DNA of 36,960 bases from Patescibacteria group bacterium (GTDB taxonomy: Bacteria; Patescibacteriota; Patescibacteriia; Patescibacteriales; GWC2-42-12): contig JAQVNC010000010.1 of the NCBI GenBank assembly GCA_028703305.1, forward strand, positions 1 through 36,960, written 5' to 3'. Shown piece by piece: positions 1-7,897 of this stretch; position 1 is the stretch's first letter; the number at the start of each line of letters is the position of its first letter. The position numbers and the translations under genes are program-made. A model generated the notes under the pieces. It did no database searches, was not told the DNA's origin, and saw nothing but the letters and a program-made list of their open reading frames with translations.

Positions 1-134
1 GAATGGCTTTCTTTTGGGCTGATGCCGATATAATCATAAGCCTTAACCGCGTTCCAGCTTAAAATGCCCAGATAAATTGTAGCGAGCGTTAAAAAAACGC
101 CGATAAAAATTGTTACAATTTTGTTTGGAATCAT
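1..134 (-). CDS. SIMPL (DUF541)-like membrane-anchored protein, N-terminal part only
   Basis: This gene is cut by the left window edge and is missing from the ORF track. Reading the minus strand from the ATG at 134 gives 44 codons without a stop. The first residues are MIPNKIVTIFIGVFLTLA, a signal anchor, followed by a stretch ending in WNAVKAYDYIGISPKES. The pattern of a hydrophobic anchor followed by a Tyr-rich YIG segment resembles the start of the SIMPL/DUF541 family of periplasmic or surface proteins, where the conserved domain begins just after this point. That domain lies outside the window, so the family call is inference. It starts 25 bases after the stop of the upstream Cys-rich gene and has no clear Shine-Dalgarno sequence. 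Any other short membrane-anchored protein is possible. Confidence 0.55.
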   Translation of the reverse strand, partial: MIPNKIVTIFIGVFLTLATIYLGILSWNAVKAYDYIGISPKESH

Positions 135-159
135 AGAATTTAATTTTAATTATTAAAAA

Positions 160-2481
160 TTATAATTTTTCTTTCCCCTTGGGGTTAAAGCCGCTATTTA
201 CTTCTACGCCGTCCTTAAAACCGTCGCCGTCAGTATCAATCTTGTTCTTATCAGTTCCATATTGAGCCTCCATTTTATCAGACAATAAATCGCCGTCAGT
301 ATCTTTTTCCCGAGCCGCGCCTGAATAAGTAATAGCTTGCATGATATTCCAATCTTTGGTACTTTTTGGCGTATAGCCATAAATAGCTTTAAAGGTCTTA
401 ATGCCAGATTTTTCACTATTTAAATTGCGATTTCCCGCTTTCTGTTTTAGCCCATAAGCCATAACTTTAATGGCGGCATTATCTTCAGCGTCTTTTAAAT
501 CAGGAATTCTTTTATAAATCTTAACAAATTGTTCTTTGGCCGCTTTTTCCACTTTATCGCTGGCTACGGAAGGAAATCTGCCATTGGCAATTTTAATGAC
601 ATCAGCTAATTCACTTTCAGTCTCTGGCAACTTGGCAAAAGCCTCTTTATAAGAGCTAATGACTGCTGCCCTCTCGCCGGCGCCCAGCTTCACTGTATTA
701 GCGTCAACGCCGTAGGTAATAAAATCGTTGATGGCACTTTTTATTTTTTCTGAAACTTTTTTTAAATCGCCGGTTAATGATTTTAGATATTTTATTTCAT
801 TTTGCTGTTCTTTAACGGTATCACGAAGCTGTTTGAGCTCAAAAAGAATATTTTCGTATTTATTGTTATAAATATCTTTAGCATCATTGTTAATGTCCAC
901 GATTTCCGGACTACAATTAAATTCCACATACTCGCCATGCCCGTCATAATCGCCAAGCCCATCCATTGTTGTATATACATAGCCGCCGCATGAACTTTTC
1001 CAAGTTAGCCTATCTCCTTTTATCCCAGCTACATCAACGACACAAGTTCCTTTGCCGGAGCAACCGACATTGTTGTCTTCCGCGGTATAACATCTTTGTT
1101 CGGTTTGAGATCCTTCAAAGACGCATTTCACCTTTTCTTTAATACCTCCATTTACAACTCTCACCGATTGGCTGCATGCGTTATTTCCGTCTGTGCTATA
1201 ATTGCATATTTGATAAGATTTGCCGATTTCAATAGATTTATTAAAAGAACTATTGGGTATATTCATTTCTAATTCATATCCGCTAATAAGTTCGGAATTA
1301 GCGCAAGAATAAGCATAGGAGGATGAATTAAGAGAGAAATAATTGCCTTGACTATCTTTAATTTGCAGACAAGCGCCAACAATTTCCGAAAAACTAAAAT
1401 TAACAATATCGTCGGCATTTATAGATATTGATTTAATAGAATTCAACTCATTGGATGTTGAAGGCGCTGAACAATTGAATTCGGCATACTCGCCATGCCC
1501 GTCATAATCGCCAAGCCCATCCATTGTTGTATATACATAGCCGCCGCAAGAACTTTTCCAGGTTAGTTTATCTCCTTTTATTCCAGCTACATCAACGACA
1601 CAAGTTCCTTTGCCGGAACAACCGACATTATTGTCTTCCGCGGTATAACATCTTTGTTCCGTTTGAGATCCTTCAAAGACGCATTTCACTTTTTCGGATA
1701 CAGGCGTAGTGCAATCAAACTCCACATACTTATTCTGACCATTTATTATCGTAGACACATAACCTCCGCAAGAACTTTTCCAGGTAATATTATCGCCCTT
1801 AACCCCCTCTTTTACATCAACAACACAGGCTTCATCATCGGAGCAACCAAGATTATTATCTTCCGCGGTATAACATCTTTGTTCGGTTTGAGATCCTTTG
1901 AACACGCATTTAACTTGTTCAATAACAGGCTTAACGCAATCAAAAACTATAGTTTCAGACTCATTATTCAGCCCGCCAGATGTTAAATAACCGCCCCCGC
2001 AAGAACTTTTCCATCCTTGACTACTAAGATTTAGTCCTGAAACTTCGGCAGTGCATGAGTCTAATCCTGAACATAAAAATTGCCCCTCGCTGGTATAACA
2101 TTTTTGTTCTATTTTTGATCCATCAAATACGCATTTTATTTGCTGGGAAACAGAGCCGGCGCAATCAAACCAAGCATAATCGCCATGACCGTCATAATCG
2201 CCAAGCCCATCCATCGTTGTGTAGGCATAGCCGCCGCATGAACTTTTCCAAGTTAGCCTATCTCCTTTTATCCCAGAAACATTAACCTTGCATCCACCCG
2301 TCCCTGAACATGAAAAAAGTCCATCGGCAGTATAACACTTTTGCTCCGCATCAGAATTTTCAAAAATACACTTTACATCTTCTGCGGATATTGATGCTGT
2401 TCCGCTTTCCTCCGCATAAACAAAAGAGGCAAAAAATACTGCTAAAATAATCAAAGAAAGAAATAAAAATTTTTTTCTCAT
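160..2481 (-). CDS. Secreted cysteine-rich repeat protein with Ca-binding TSP3-like C-terminus
   Basis: The protein has 773 residues and a clear signal peptide (1-23, ending FVYA). Five repeats of about 70 residues follow, at roughly 37-107, 116-182, 190-257, 266-337 and 451-523. Each has six cysteines and the frame KCxFxxSxxEQ(K/R)CY ... C ... C ... WKSSCGG ... (D/N)C, suggesting three disulfides per unit. An Ig-like segment (about 340-445) separates repeats 4 and 5. After a short coiled coil (about 545-585) comes an alpha-helical region (about 600-725) of a kind I associate with Patescibacteria surface proteins. The end carries two Asp-rich DTDGDxxxD motifs typical of thrombospondin type 3 calcium sites. 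Repeats 4 and 5 are almost identical in DNA, pointing to recent duplication. It lies 29 bases after pgk on the same strand. A surface or adhesion role is inferred; I do not recognise the Cys-rich repeat as a named family. Confidence 0.85.
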   Translation of the reverse strand: MRKKFLFLSLIILAVFFASFVYAEESGTASISAEDVKCIFENSDAEQKCYTADGLFSCSGTGGCKVNVSGIKGDRLTWKSSCGGYAYTTMDGLGDYDGHGDYAWFDCAGSVSQQIKCVFDGSKIEQKCYTSEGQFLCSGLDSCTAEVSGLNLSSQGWKSSCGGGYLTSGGLNNESETIVFDCVKPVIEQVKCVFKGSQTEQRCYTAEDNNLGCSDDEACVVDVKEGVKGDNITWKSSCGGYVSTIINGQNKYVEFDCTTPVSEKVKCVFEGSQTEQRCYTAEDNNVGCSGKGTCVVDVAGIKGDKLTWKSSCGGYVYTTMDGLGDYDGHGEYAEFNCSAPSTSNELNSIKSISINADDIVNFSFSEIVGACLQIKDSQGNYFSLNSSSYAYSCANSELISGYELEMNIPNSSFNKSIEIGKSYQICNYSTDGNNACSQSVRVVNGGIKEKVKCVFEGSQTEQRCYTAEDNNVGCSGKGTCVVDVAGIKGDRLTWKSSCGGYVYTTMDGLGDYDGHGEYVEFNCSPEIVDINNDAKDIYNNKYENILFELKQLRDTVKEQQNEIKYLKSLTGDLKKVSEKIKSAINDFITYGVDANTVKLGAGERAAVISSYKEAFAKLPETESELADVIKIANGRFPSVASDKVEKAAKEQFVKIYKRIPDLKDAEDNAAIKVMAYGLKQKAGNRNLNSEKSGIKTFKAIYGYTPKSTKDWNIMQAITYSGAAREKDTDGDLLSDKMEAQYGTDKNKIDTDGDGFKDGVEVNSGFNPKGKEKL

Positions 2482-2510
2482 AATTTTTTGACTTTAATTA
2501 ATTAAAAATA

Positions 2511-3671
2511 TTATTTCACTATGCCTTTTAACCCCGGCATTTTTTCTCCGCCCAAAAATGCCAGCATGGCGCCACCGCCGGTTGAAACCCAATCAATATA
2601 ATTTTCCATCTTGGTCATTTTTAGGGCTTCAATGGTTTCACCGCCGCCAACCGCGCCAAAAGCCTGGCCGGTAGACCGAGTGGCGACAAAGCGCGCGATA
2701 GCCAGCGTGCCATGCTTAAAATGCTTATTTTCAAAATAACCCATTGGCCCATTCCAGGTTATAGTATTGGCTTTTTTAATAAAACTTATAAAAAGCTTAA
2801 CTGTACGCGGCCCGATATCAAGGATAATATCGTCTTTCTCTACCTGATTAACCGGCTTAACTTTATAGCTGGCGCTGTTTATTTTTTTAGCCACAAGAAC
2901 ATCAACCGGTAAAATTATATTTTTGTATTTACGGGCCAGTTCAGCCGCGATTTTTATGCTGGCTTTATCGGCTAGCGACTTGCCGATTTTAAAGCCATGG
3001 GCGGCGATAAAATTATTGGCCAGAGCGCCGCCGATTAAAACCCGATAAGACTTTTTTGCTAATTTTTTTATTAAAGCGATTTTAGTCTGAATTTTAGCGC
3101 CGCCGATTATGGAGATTAGGGGTGGCTTCGGCGCTAAAATTTTATGTAAATTTAAAACTTCTTTTTCTAAAAGCAAGCCGGCGTAAGCCGGCAGATATTT
3201 TTTAATAACCGCCAGCGAAGCATGATTGCGATGGCTTACGGCAAAAGCATCGTTAACATAAATATCGGCTAAGGCCGCGAGTGAGCGAGCGAATTTTTTA
3301 TCATTTTTCCCCTCGCCCTTCTGCCAGCGCAAATTTTCCAAAACAATCACCTCTTTTTCTCTTATTTTTTTAATTTCAGCGATAGCCGCTTCGCCTAAAT
3401 AATTTTTTACCAGCCTGGTTTTTTTGCCCAACAAACGGCCCAATCTATCGGCCAGAGGCTTAACCGAGTCCGCTTTATCCCCCTTGCCCAAGTGGGTAGC
3501 GACAATAACGCGGCAATTATGCCTTAATAAATAACGAATTGTCGGTAAGGCCGCTACAATTTTAAAATCATCCTTAATTCGGCCACTTTTAATCGGCACA
3601 TTTAAATCAGCCCGTAATAGGATAATTTTACCGGCCAAATTTTTTATGTTTCTGATGGATTTTATTCTCAT
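2511..3671 (-). CDS. pgk: Phosphoglycerate kinase
   Basis: Phosphoglycerate kinase transfers phosphate from 1,3-bisphosphoglycerate to ADP in lower glycolysis, in the cytoplasm. The 386 residues cover the whole family length. The N-terminal substrate-binding signature LLRADLNVP is at about 18-26, followed by RYLLRHN and THLGKG. The C-terminal nucleotide-binding part has WNGPMGYFE and the Gly-rich GAVGGGETIEAL, then STGGGAMLAFLGG near the end. The ATG at 3671 fits the normal PGK start. The gene has its own promoter about 150 bases upstream and a structured element (3696-3795) in the probable 5' leader. The promoter closely resembles that of gap, so the two glycolytic genes are probably co-regulated. 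Confidence 0.97.
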   Translation of the reverse strand: MRIKSIRNIKNLAGKIILLRADLNVPIKSGRIKDDFKIVAALPTIRYLLRHNCRVIVATHLGKGDKADSVKPLADRLGRLLGKKTRLVKNYLGEAAIAEIKKIREKEVIVLENLRWQKGEGKNDKKFARSLAALADIYVNDAFAVSHRNHASLAVIKKYLPAYAGLLLEKEVLNLHKILAPKPPLISIIGGAKIQTKIALIKKLAKKSYRVLIGGALANNFIAAHGFKIGKSLADKASIKIAAELARKYKNIILPVDVLVAKKINSASYKVKPVNQVEKDDIILDIGPRTVKLFISFIKKANTITWNGPMGYFENKHFKHGTLAIARFVATRSTGQAFGAVGGGETIEALKMTKMENYIDWVSTGGGAMLAFLGGEKMPGLKGIVK

Positions 3672-3695
3672 AATAATTCTAGATTATCATTAATT

Positions 3696-3795
3696 GCTTG
3701 CACAAAATTTGTTAAATTTTCGTGCGAGGACTGCTTGAGTCCGCCAGCAGGCGGACGAGTTCCGCAGTAGAAAATTTAATAAATTTTGTGCAAGC
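3696..3795 (-). repeat. Structured palindromic element, family B copy 1 (pgk leader)
   Basis: This 100-base element has terminal arms GCTTGCACAAAATTT and AAATTTTGTGCAAGC that continue inward to give a helix of about 25 bp with one mismatch. Inside is a core beginning CGTGCGAGGACTG (plus strand) and ending CGAGTTCCGCAGTAG. An apical hairpin, GTCCGCC-AGCA-GGCGGAC, lies between the core halves. The core is shared almost unchanged with the copy at 32428-32525, while the outer arms and the apical hairpin differ in sequence yet keep pairing. It lies between the pgk promoter and the pgk start, so it would be part of the pgk mRNA leader. Function is unknown. Confidence 0.8.
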
Positions 3796-3814
3796 AAAAA
3801 TGTCGCGTCTGTCA

Positions 3815-3848
3815 TCTACTATTATAACATAAACCGCATAAAACAAAA
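3815..3848 (-). promoter_or_regulatory. pgk promoter, extended -10
   Basis: On the minus strand the -10 box TATAAT (3826-3821) is preceded by TG one base away, an extended -10. Upstream is TTTTTGTTTTATGCGGTTT, with no good TTGACA -35. The predicted start is near 3814. The stretch from the T-run to the -10 is nearly identical to that before gap. Confidence 0.7.
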
Positions 3849-3880
3849 ACCCGCCTAGCTTGCGCCAAACAGGCTTTAAT
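3848..3880 (-). terminator. Probable terminator of the HtrA-like gene
   Basis: On the minus strand, just after the stop of the HtrA-like gene, GCCTG and TAGGC can pair around an inner GC-GCAA-GC hairpin, followed by GGGTTTTTG. The stem is short and imperfect, so this is only a moderate call. Its T-run overlaps the upstream part of the pgk promoter. Confidence 0.5.
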
Positions 3881-3893
3881 TTTTGCTTTTTTG

Positions 3894-5036
3894 TTATTTC
3901 TGCTCCCCTAAAACAACTTCAATTGCTTTTTCAACGCCATCGCGCGCAATTGCCAAATTAATTTTATCTCCGGCCGCATAGCCCTGGACAATATCAGCCA
4001 AATTATTATCTTTATCAAGATTAATATTATCTATTGAAATTATAATATCGCCTTCCAGAAGGCCGGCCTTATCCGCCGAGCCGCCCTTTTTAACCGCGGC
4101 GCTCTTTAGATCCTTATAAATGACAGCGCCTTTTTGCCAAGAATTGTTTTGCTCGTCCGTGGCAACCAGCGAGGCTAAATTAATATAATTAATCCCCAGG
4201 CTTGGTCTGGTTATAACTTTATTTTTAAATAAACTATTAACCACGGCTGCCAAATGCGACATTGGTTCAATTTCGCCTTTAGCGTCAATCAATCCCAAAG
4301 CATCGCCGGCCAAATTAAAAATTATCGCCCCCCTGAACTCCTGCGGTACCTCATTATTTAAAATCAATTTGGTGGAAAAATTATCACTTGATTCCACCAG
4401 CCCGCCTTTTTCCTTAAACCCGAGCACTGAAGAAATCCAGCTTGATCCCAGCCAGTTTACGCCAACAGCTGAATTGCCTATTTTAATGTCCCGGCTTTCC
4501 GAGAATTTTCTTACCGGCAAATCCCTGGCCGCGACATGAATAAAATTAAAACCGGTCTGGCTATCGCTAACCGCTTTGTCAATTTGATATATTTTTTTGT
4601 CTTTGGTAATAACCGCGTAATCCCCATAAATTTTATCCAAAGCCAAAGTAGTTATGATCCAGCCGTCCGAGGTTATAATAAAGCCCTGTCCGGCCGCTTC
4701 GCTTATTTTATAAAAATTATCCGGAGAAAAAATATTGCTTGATTTAGCAAGCTTCTGCTTTTTGTAAATGCCGACCAGGCTAACGCTAACCGAATTTATG
4801 GTTTCTTCTATTTTTACATCCTGCTGCACAATGACGTTCTTGGCGTTGCTGATTACTATGCCTTGATCCTTGAATTTTCCTTGAGAAAAATCAAGATCGC
4901 CGAAATAGGAGGTATCAGCGAAATAAGGCCTAGCGGCTATTCCGCCGATTATGCCCCCGGCCGAGCCTAAAATTAAAATTATTATTGCTAAAATAACGAA
5001 TTTATGTCTTTTAAATAAATTTTTTATATAATTCAT
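3894..5036 (-). CDS. HtrA/DegP-like membrane-anchored protein with PDZ domain, catalytic triad lost
   Basis: The 380-residue protein has one N-terminal membrane anchor (about 13-32), a trypsin-like S1C fold and a C-terminal PDZ domain (about 275-378, with GLLEGDIIISID). HtrA-type proteases normally degrade or refold damaged envelope proteins using His, Asp and Ser. Here the landmarks around those residues survive but the residues do not. The His loop (normally TNxHVV) reads IITTLALD (about 127-134). The Asp loop (normally TDLAVIKI) reads TGFNFIHVA (about 161-169). The Ser loop (normally GNSGGPL) reads EFRGAIIF (about 233-240). It is therefore probably a pseudoprotease acting as a scaffold, chaperone or peptide binder outside the membrane. 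The ATG start is good. Its own terminator separates it from pgk downstream. Confidence 0.85.
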   Translation of the reverse strand: MNYIKNLFKRHKFVILAIIILILGSAGGIIGGIAARPYFADTSYFGDLDFSQGKFKDQGIVISNAKNVIVQQDVKIEETINSVSVSLVGIYKKQKLAKSSNIFSPDNFYKISEAAGQGFIITSDGWIITTLALDKIYGDYAVITKDKKIYQIDKAVSDSQTGFNFIHVAARDLPVRKFSESRDIKIGNSAVGVNWLGSSWISSVLGFKEKGGLVESSDNFSTKLILNNEVPQEFRGAIIFNLAGDALGLIDAKGEIEPMSHLAAVVNSLFKNKVITRPSLGINYINLASLVATDEQNNSWQKGAVIYKDLKSAAVKKGGSADKAGLLEGDIIISIDNINLDKDNNLADIVQGYAAGDKINLAIARDGVEKAIEVVLGEQK

Positions 5037-5066
5037 ATTATTAATTTTATATATAAATTAGAAGCG

Positions 5067-5828
5067 TTAAATCCATTTAGCTGTAAATAATATTAGAAAT
5101 AGGCTAACCAGCCCCAAGGCTAAATACATCTTTACCTTAGCCAAGTCCAATTTGTCAAGCAGCTGATTTCTAATCAGACCGATAACCACGTAAAAACAAA
5201 TCGCCAGGCAAAGGCCGGAAATATTATAATTAAAGGGCAAAAAGGAAATTGACCAGCATAATTCAACTAGAATAAAGCAGCTGATTAAAATATAAGGCAA
5301 GCCTTTTTTTAATTCAATCTTATTTACCCAGACAATCTGATAAACGATCAAAGCGGTCGCGGCCAGCATAACTAAAGCTAGATAAAAAATCGGCGTATTT
5401 AAGAATGATTGCAAGCCGTAAATCGTGGCCGAAAGCAGGAAAAAACTAAGCCAGCTAATATAAGAAGAGATATTTTCTATGCTAAAAATTTCATAAGCGC
5501 TCGGATTTAAAAGATAATAATAAATATGGCGCAAATAAAAATATAGAAATATCAGATTTAAAACGAATAATAACTGGATAACCGTTTTAGAGCTTAAAAA
5601 AACCGAATAAGCCAAGACGGCGCCGGACATAACAGCCGGTAAAATTAAATAATTCCACCACTCTTTATCAACTTGACTCGCTAAGCAGAATTGCCAAGCC
5701 GCGAAAAAAATCAATAAAATTATAAATACCGCGGCTAAATAAATTAACTTGGGATAAAAAAAATACATCTCATCCAAAACATAAACTAACAGTGGTATAA
5801 GCAACGGCAAAAGACGATTTAATTTCAT
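5067..5828 (-). CDS. Polytopic membrane protein, unknown function
   Basis: The product is 253 residues and almost entirely hydrophobic, with about eight predicted membrane segments spread over its whole length, starting at LLPLLIPLLVYVL and ending LVSLFLILFTAKWI. Charged residues are few and lie in short loops. I recognise no enzyme or transporter motif. It is 30 bases upstream of the HtrA-like gene and 11 bases downstream of the next small gene on the same strand, so the three are probably co-transcribed. This suggests a shared envelope-related role, but no function can be assigned. Confidence 0.75.
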   Translation of the reverse strand: MKLNRLLPLLIPLLVYVLDEMYFFYPKLIYLAAVFIILLIFFAAWQFCLASQVDKEWWNYLILPAVMSGAVLAYSVFLSSKTVIQLLFVLNLIFLYFYLRHIYYYLLNPSAYEIFSIENISSYISWLSFFLLSATIYGLQSFLNTPIFYLALVMLAATALIVYQIVWVNKIELKKGLPYILISCFILVELCWSISFLPFNYNISGLCLAICFYVVIGLIRNQLLDKLDLAKVKMYLALGLVSLFLILFTAKWI

Positions 5829-5839
5829 GTAATTTAAAT

Positions 5840-6265
5840 TTAGCGGCTAGTCTCATTGTTTAGCCAGCTATAATCGGCTTTTAACTGATTAATCGCTTGC
5901 AGGCTGGCGCTTTTTTCCCGCTCATCCTCTTGGTTTAAATAATTTTCCATTCTGGTCAAAGCTAAAACAAATTGTATATGCAGCTCTTTAAATTTTAACG
6001 GCACTTTTAAATCAAGGAGATTATTCTTCAATTCAGCGATATTTTGCCCGGTGAAACTGTTGTCCTTAATTAAATTTTCATAAGCGGTGAAAAATTCTTT
6101 GGCCTTGGCCTTATAATTAGACTCCAGCATCGCGGAATTATCCTGTTTTGTTTGCGGCGCGGGGTTATTCGTTTCTTTAACTGATTCTGAAGTAAAAATT
6201 AAATACAAAATTAGGCCGAATAAAATCAATAAAATAAAAATTAAAATTTTTTGTTTTTTTTCCAT
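5840..6265 (-). CDS. Small single-pass membrane protein, unknown
   Basis: The ORF track begins at a TTG at 6304, but the ATG at 6265 is a better start: it gives MEKKQKILIFILLILFGLIL, a classic short basic N-terminus and single membrane segment (about 5-23). The extra residues of the longer version come from repeat-like DNA (TTTAAAAACTTTTTT) next to element A1. The remaining 115 or so residues form a polar helical domain outside or inside the membrane, with no cysteine and no lipobox. An ATG at 6301 is also possible. The gene lies 11 bases before the polytopic membrane gene. I do not recognise a family. Confidence 0.7.
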   Translation of the reverse strand: MEKKQKILIFILLILFGLILYLIFTSESVKETNNPAPQTKQDNSAMLESNYKAKAKEFFTAYENLIKDNSFTGQNIAELKNNLLDLKVPLKFKELHIQFVLALTRMENYLNQEDEREKSASLQAINQLKADYSWLNNETSR

Positions 6266-6300
6266 ATATTTTATAAAAAAGTTTTTAAAGCTATAAATCA

Positions 6301-6402
6301 TCAAATTAAAATTTTATGGCCGTAGGGCTTTGCCCGCTATAAAATTTTTATTTGATTCGTTATATTTTTTGAAAGTATTGAAAACTTTTTCTAAAAAAGG
6401 TT
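6301..6402 (-). repeat. Two-hairpin intergenic element, family A copy 1
   Basis: Read on the minus strand, this holds an AT-only hairpin I (AAAACCTTTTT...AAAAAGTTTT), a linker containing TATAAC, and then hairpin II. Hairpin II has AT-rich arms around the core ATAGCGGGCAAAGCCCTACG. The stop codon of the upstream gene lies at the base of hairpin I. Three further copies are at 6743-6853, 25786-25925 and 32095-32203, all on the minus strand and all between genes. Confidence 0.85.
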
Positions 6403-6732
6403 TTAAAGCTCAAATTTTTTAGCTTCCATCTCCAGCCAGTCATTCGTGGCTTCATCCCATTTATAGGCTTTTAATTTATGCGATTTTTCATCCGGGCTGT
6501 AAATATAATCAATCACGGTTTCCGAGCCGATACGGTTTGAATATTTGGTTTTTTTATCCAGAATTACCGGCTTAGAAATAAATTCCAGCCTCATTCTGCC
6601 TAAAGGCCCGTTAAAAACCATGTATTCAACATCAGCACCGCCCTCATCTTCAAGATGTTCGCTACCGCTTTCTAGAACTTCAAAGTTATCTTTAATATTA
6701 CCCACTATTTCTTGCCATTTTTCCGGTAGCAT
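6403..6732 (-). CDS. Small soluble protein, unknown function
   Basis: The ORF track starts at a TTG at 6747 that lies within the end of repeat A2. The ATG at 6732 gives MLPEKWQEIVGNIKDNFEVL and a 109-residue product, and is preferred. The protein is acidic, has no membrane segment or signal peptide, and looks like a compact alpha/beta domain with several Tyr and Trp residues near the C-terminus. No motif I know is present. It is framed by two copies of the family A element, A2 upstream and A1 downstream, and follows pilT on the same strand, which may mean it is an independently expressed gene. Confidence 0.72.
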   Translation of the reverse strand: MLPEKWQEIVGNIKDNFEVLESGSEHLEDEGGADVEYMVFNGPLGRMRLEFISKPVILDKKTKYSNRIGSETVIDYIYSPDEKSHKLKAYKWDEATNDWLEMEAKKFEL

Positions 6733-6742
6733 ATAGTTATTT

Positions 6743-6853
6743 ATCAAATAAAAATTTTATGGCCGTAGGGCTTTGCCCGCTATAAAATTTTTATTTGATT
6801 CGTTATATTTTTTGAAAGTATTGAAAACTTTTTTTGAAAAAGTTTTCAAAGGT
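6743..6853 (-). repeat. Two-hairpin intergenic element, family A copy 2
   Basis: The element fills the whole gap between the pilT stop and the next start. Hairpin I is TTGAAAACTTTTT / AAAAAGTTTTCAA, a perfect 13-bp stem. The linker reads TACTTTCAAAAAATATAACG. Hairpin II has arms ATCAAATAAAAATTTTAT / ATAAAATTTTTATTTGAT around the conserved GCGGGCAAAGCCC core. It is the most regular of the four copies. Confidence 0.88.
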
Positions 6854-7897
6854 TTAATAATAAGAAGCTTGGGTTTCTAAATCTCTTTTGCTGTTATGAG
6901 CCACATCTTTGCTTATCAGGTGATCTGCCAGCAATCTGTCAATCGCTTTATTCATGGTTATCATACCATCTTTCTGGCTGGTCTGAATGACTGAATATAG
7001 CTGACCCATTTGGTTGCGCCTGATTAAATTGGCGATAGCGGGATTATGAATCATGATTTCACGCGCGGCCACCCGTCCGCCGCCAAGCTTGGGCAATAAC
7101 TGCTGGGCGATAACCGCCCGTAAAGTTGACGCCAGCTGATTTAAAATCTGCTGCTGCTGATGTGCCGGGAAAACATCAACGATACGACTGATAGTCTCGG
7201 CCGCGGTTGAAGTATGCAGGGTGGAAATAACCAAGTGGCCGGTTTCGGCCGCGGTTAAAGCCGCTGAAATCGTTTCCACATCTCTCATTTCTCCCAACAT
7301 GATTACATTGGGATCTTGGCGCAAGGCGTATTTTAAAGCCGAGGCAAAGCTCAAGGTATCATGGCCCAATTCCCTCTGTTCAATAATACTTTGCTCTTCT
7401 TTAAATAAATATTCTATTGGATCTTCAATCGTTACAATATTGGCTCGCCTTTCTTTATTGATAATATCAACCATGCAGGCTAAAGTAGTTGACTTGCCTG
7501 ACCCCGATGGGCCGGTCACTAAAATCAATCCGTCTTTTATATGCGTTAATTTGTAAATAACTTCATCAAAACCCAATTCCTTAGGATCGGGGATGGTTTT
7601 AGGCACTAGCCTGGCGGTTAGGCCGATCTTGCCCTCCTGATAATGCAAATTTACCCTAAAGCGGGAACCGAAAAATTCCTGGGAAAAATCCAGCTCGCGC
7701 TTGCGGTTAAACTTTTCCATGGTTTTTTTATCAATTAAAGAGGTTATGGCCTGCTTTAAATCTTCACTTTCAACTATGCCATGGTTTAATTTAACCAACT
7801 CGCCGCCAATGCGCAAAGCCGGAATACTGCCGGCCGCCAAATGCAGATCGGAAGCGTTTTGGTCAATCGCCTGTTTAAAATAAGATGAGATATCCAT
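6854..7897 (-). CDS. pilT: Type IV pilus retraction ATPase PilT
   Basis: PilT is a hexameric cytoplasmic ATPase that powers pilus retraction and twitching. The 347 residues match the family length. The N-terminal PAS-like part opens with ASDLHLAAG (about 15-23). The ATPase core has Walker A GPSGSGKST (about 130-138), the Asp box, Walker B-like VIMLGEMRD and the His box GHLVISTLHT. It ends soon after the arm region, like PilT rather than the longer PilB. No other pilus motor gene is in the window, but two pilin-like genes lie at 23.9-25.0 kb. The ATG start is only 6 bases after a strong -10 box, so the mRNA is probably leaderless. Confidence 0.93.
   Translation of the reverse strand: MDISSYFKQAIDQNASDLHLAAGSIPALRIGGELVKLNHGIVESEDLKQAITSLIDKKTMEKFNRKRELDFSQEFFGSRFRVNLHYQEGKIGLTARLVPKTIPDPKELGFDEVIYKLTHIKDGLILVTGPSGSGKSTTLACMVDIINKERRANIVTIEDPIEYLFKEEQSIIEQRELGHDTLSFASALKYALRQDPNVIMLGEMRDVETISAALTAAETGHLVISTLHTSTAAETISRIVDVFPAHQQQQILNQLASTLRAVIAQQLLPKLGGGRVAAREIMIHNPAIANLIRRNQMGQLYSVIQTSQKDGMITMNKAIDRLLADHLISKDVAHNSKRDLETQASYY

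Noticed and set aside
3170-3195. GCCGGC-gtaa-GCCGGC palindrome inside pgk
   Set aside because: It encodes LPAYAGLLLEK, which is the normal PGK sequence, so there is no sign of insertion.
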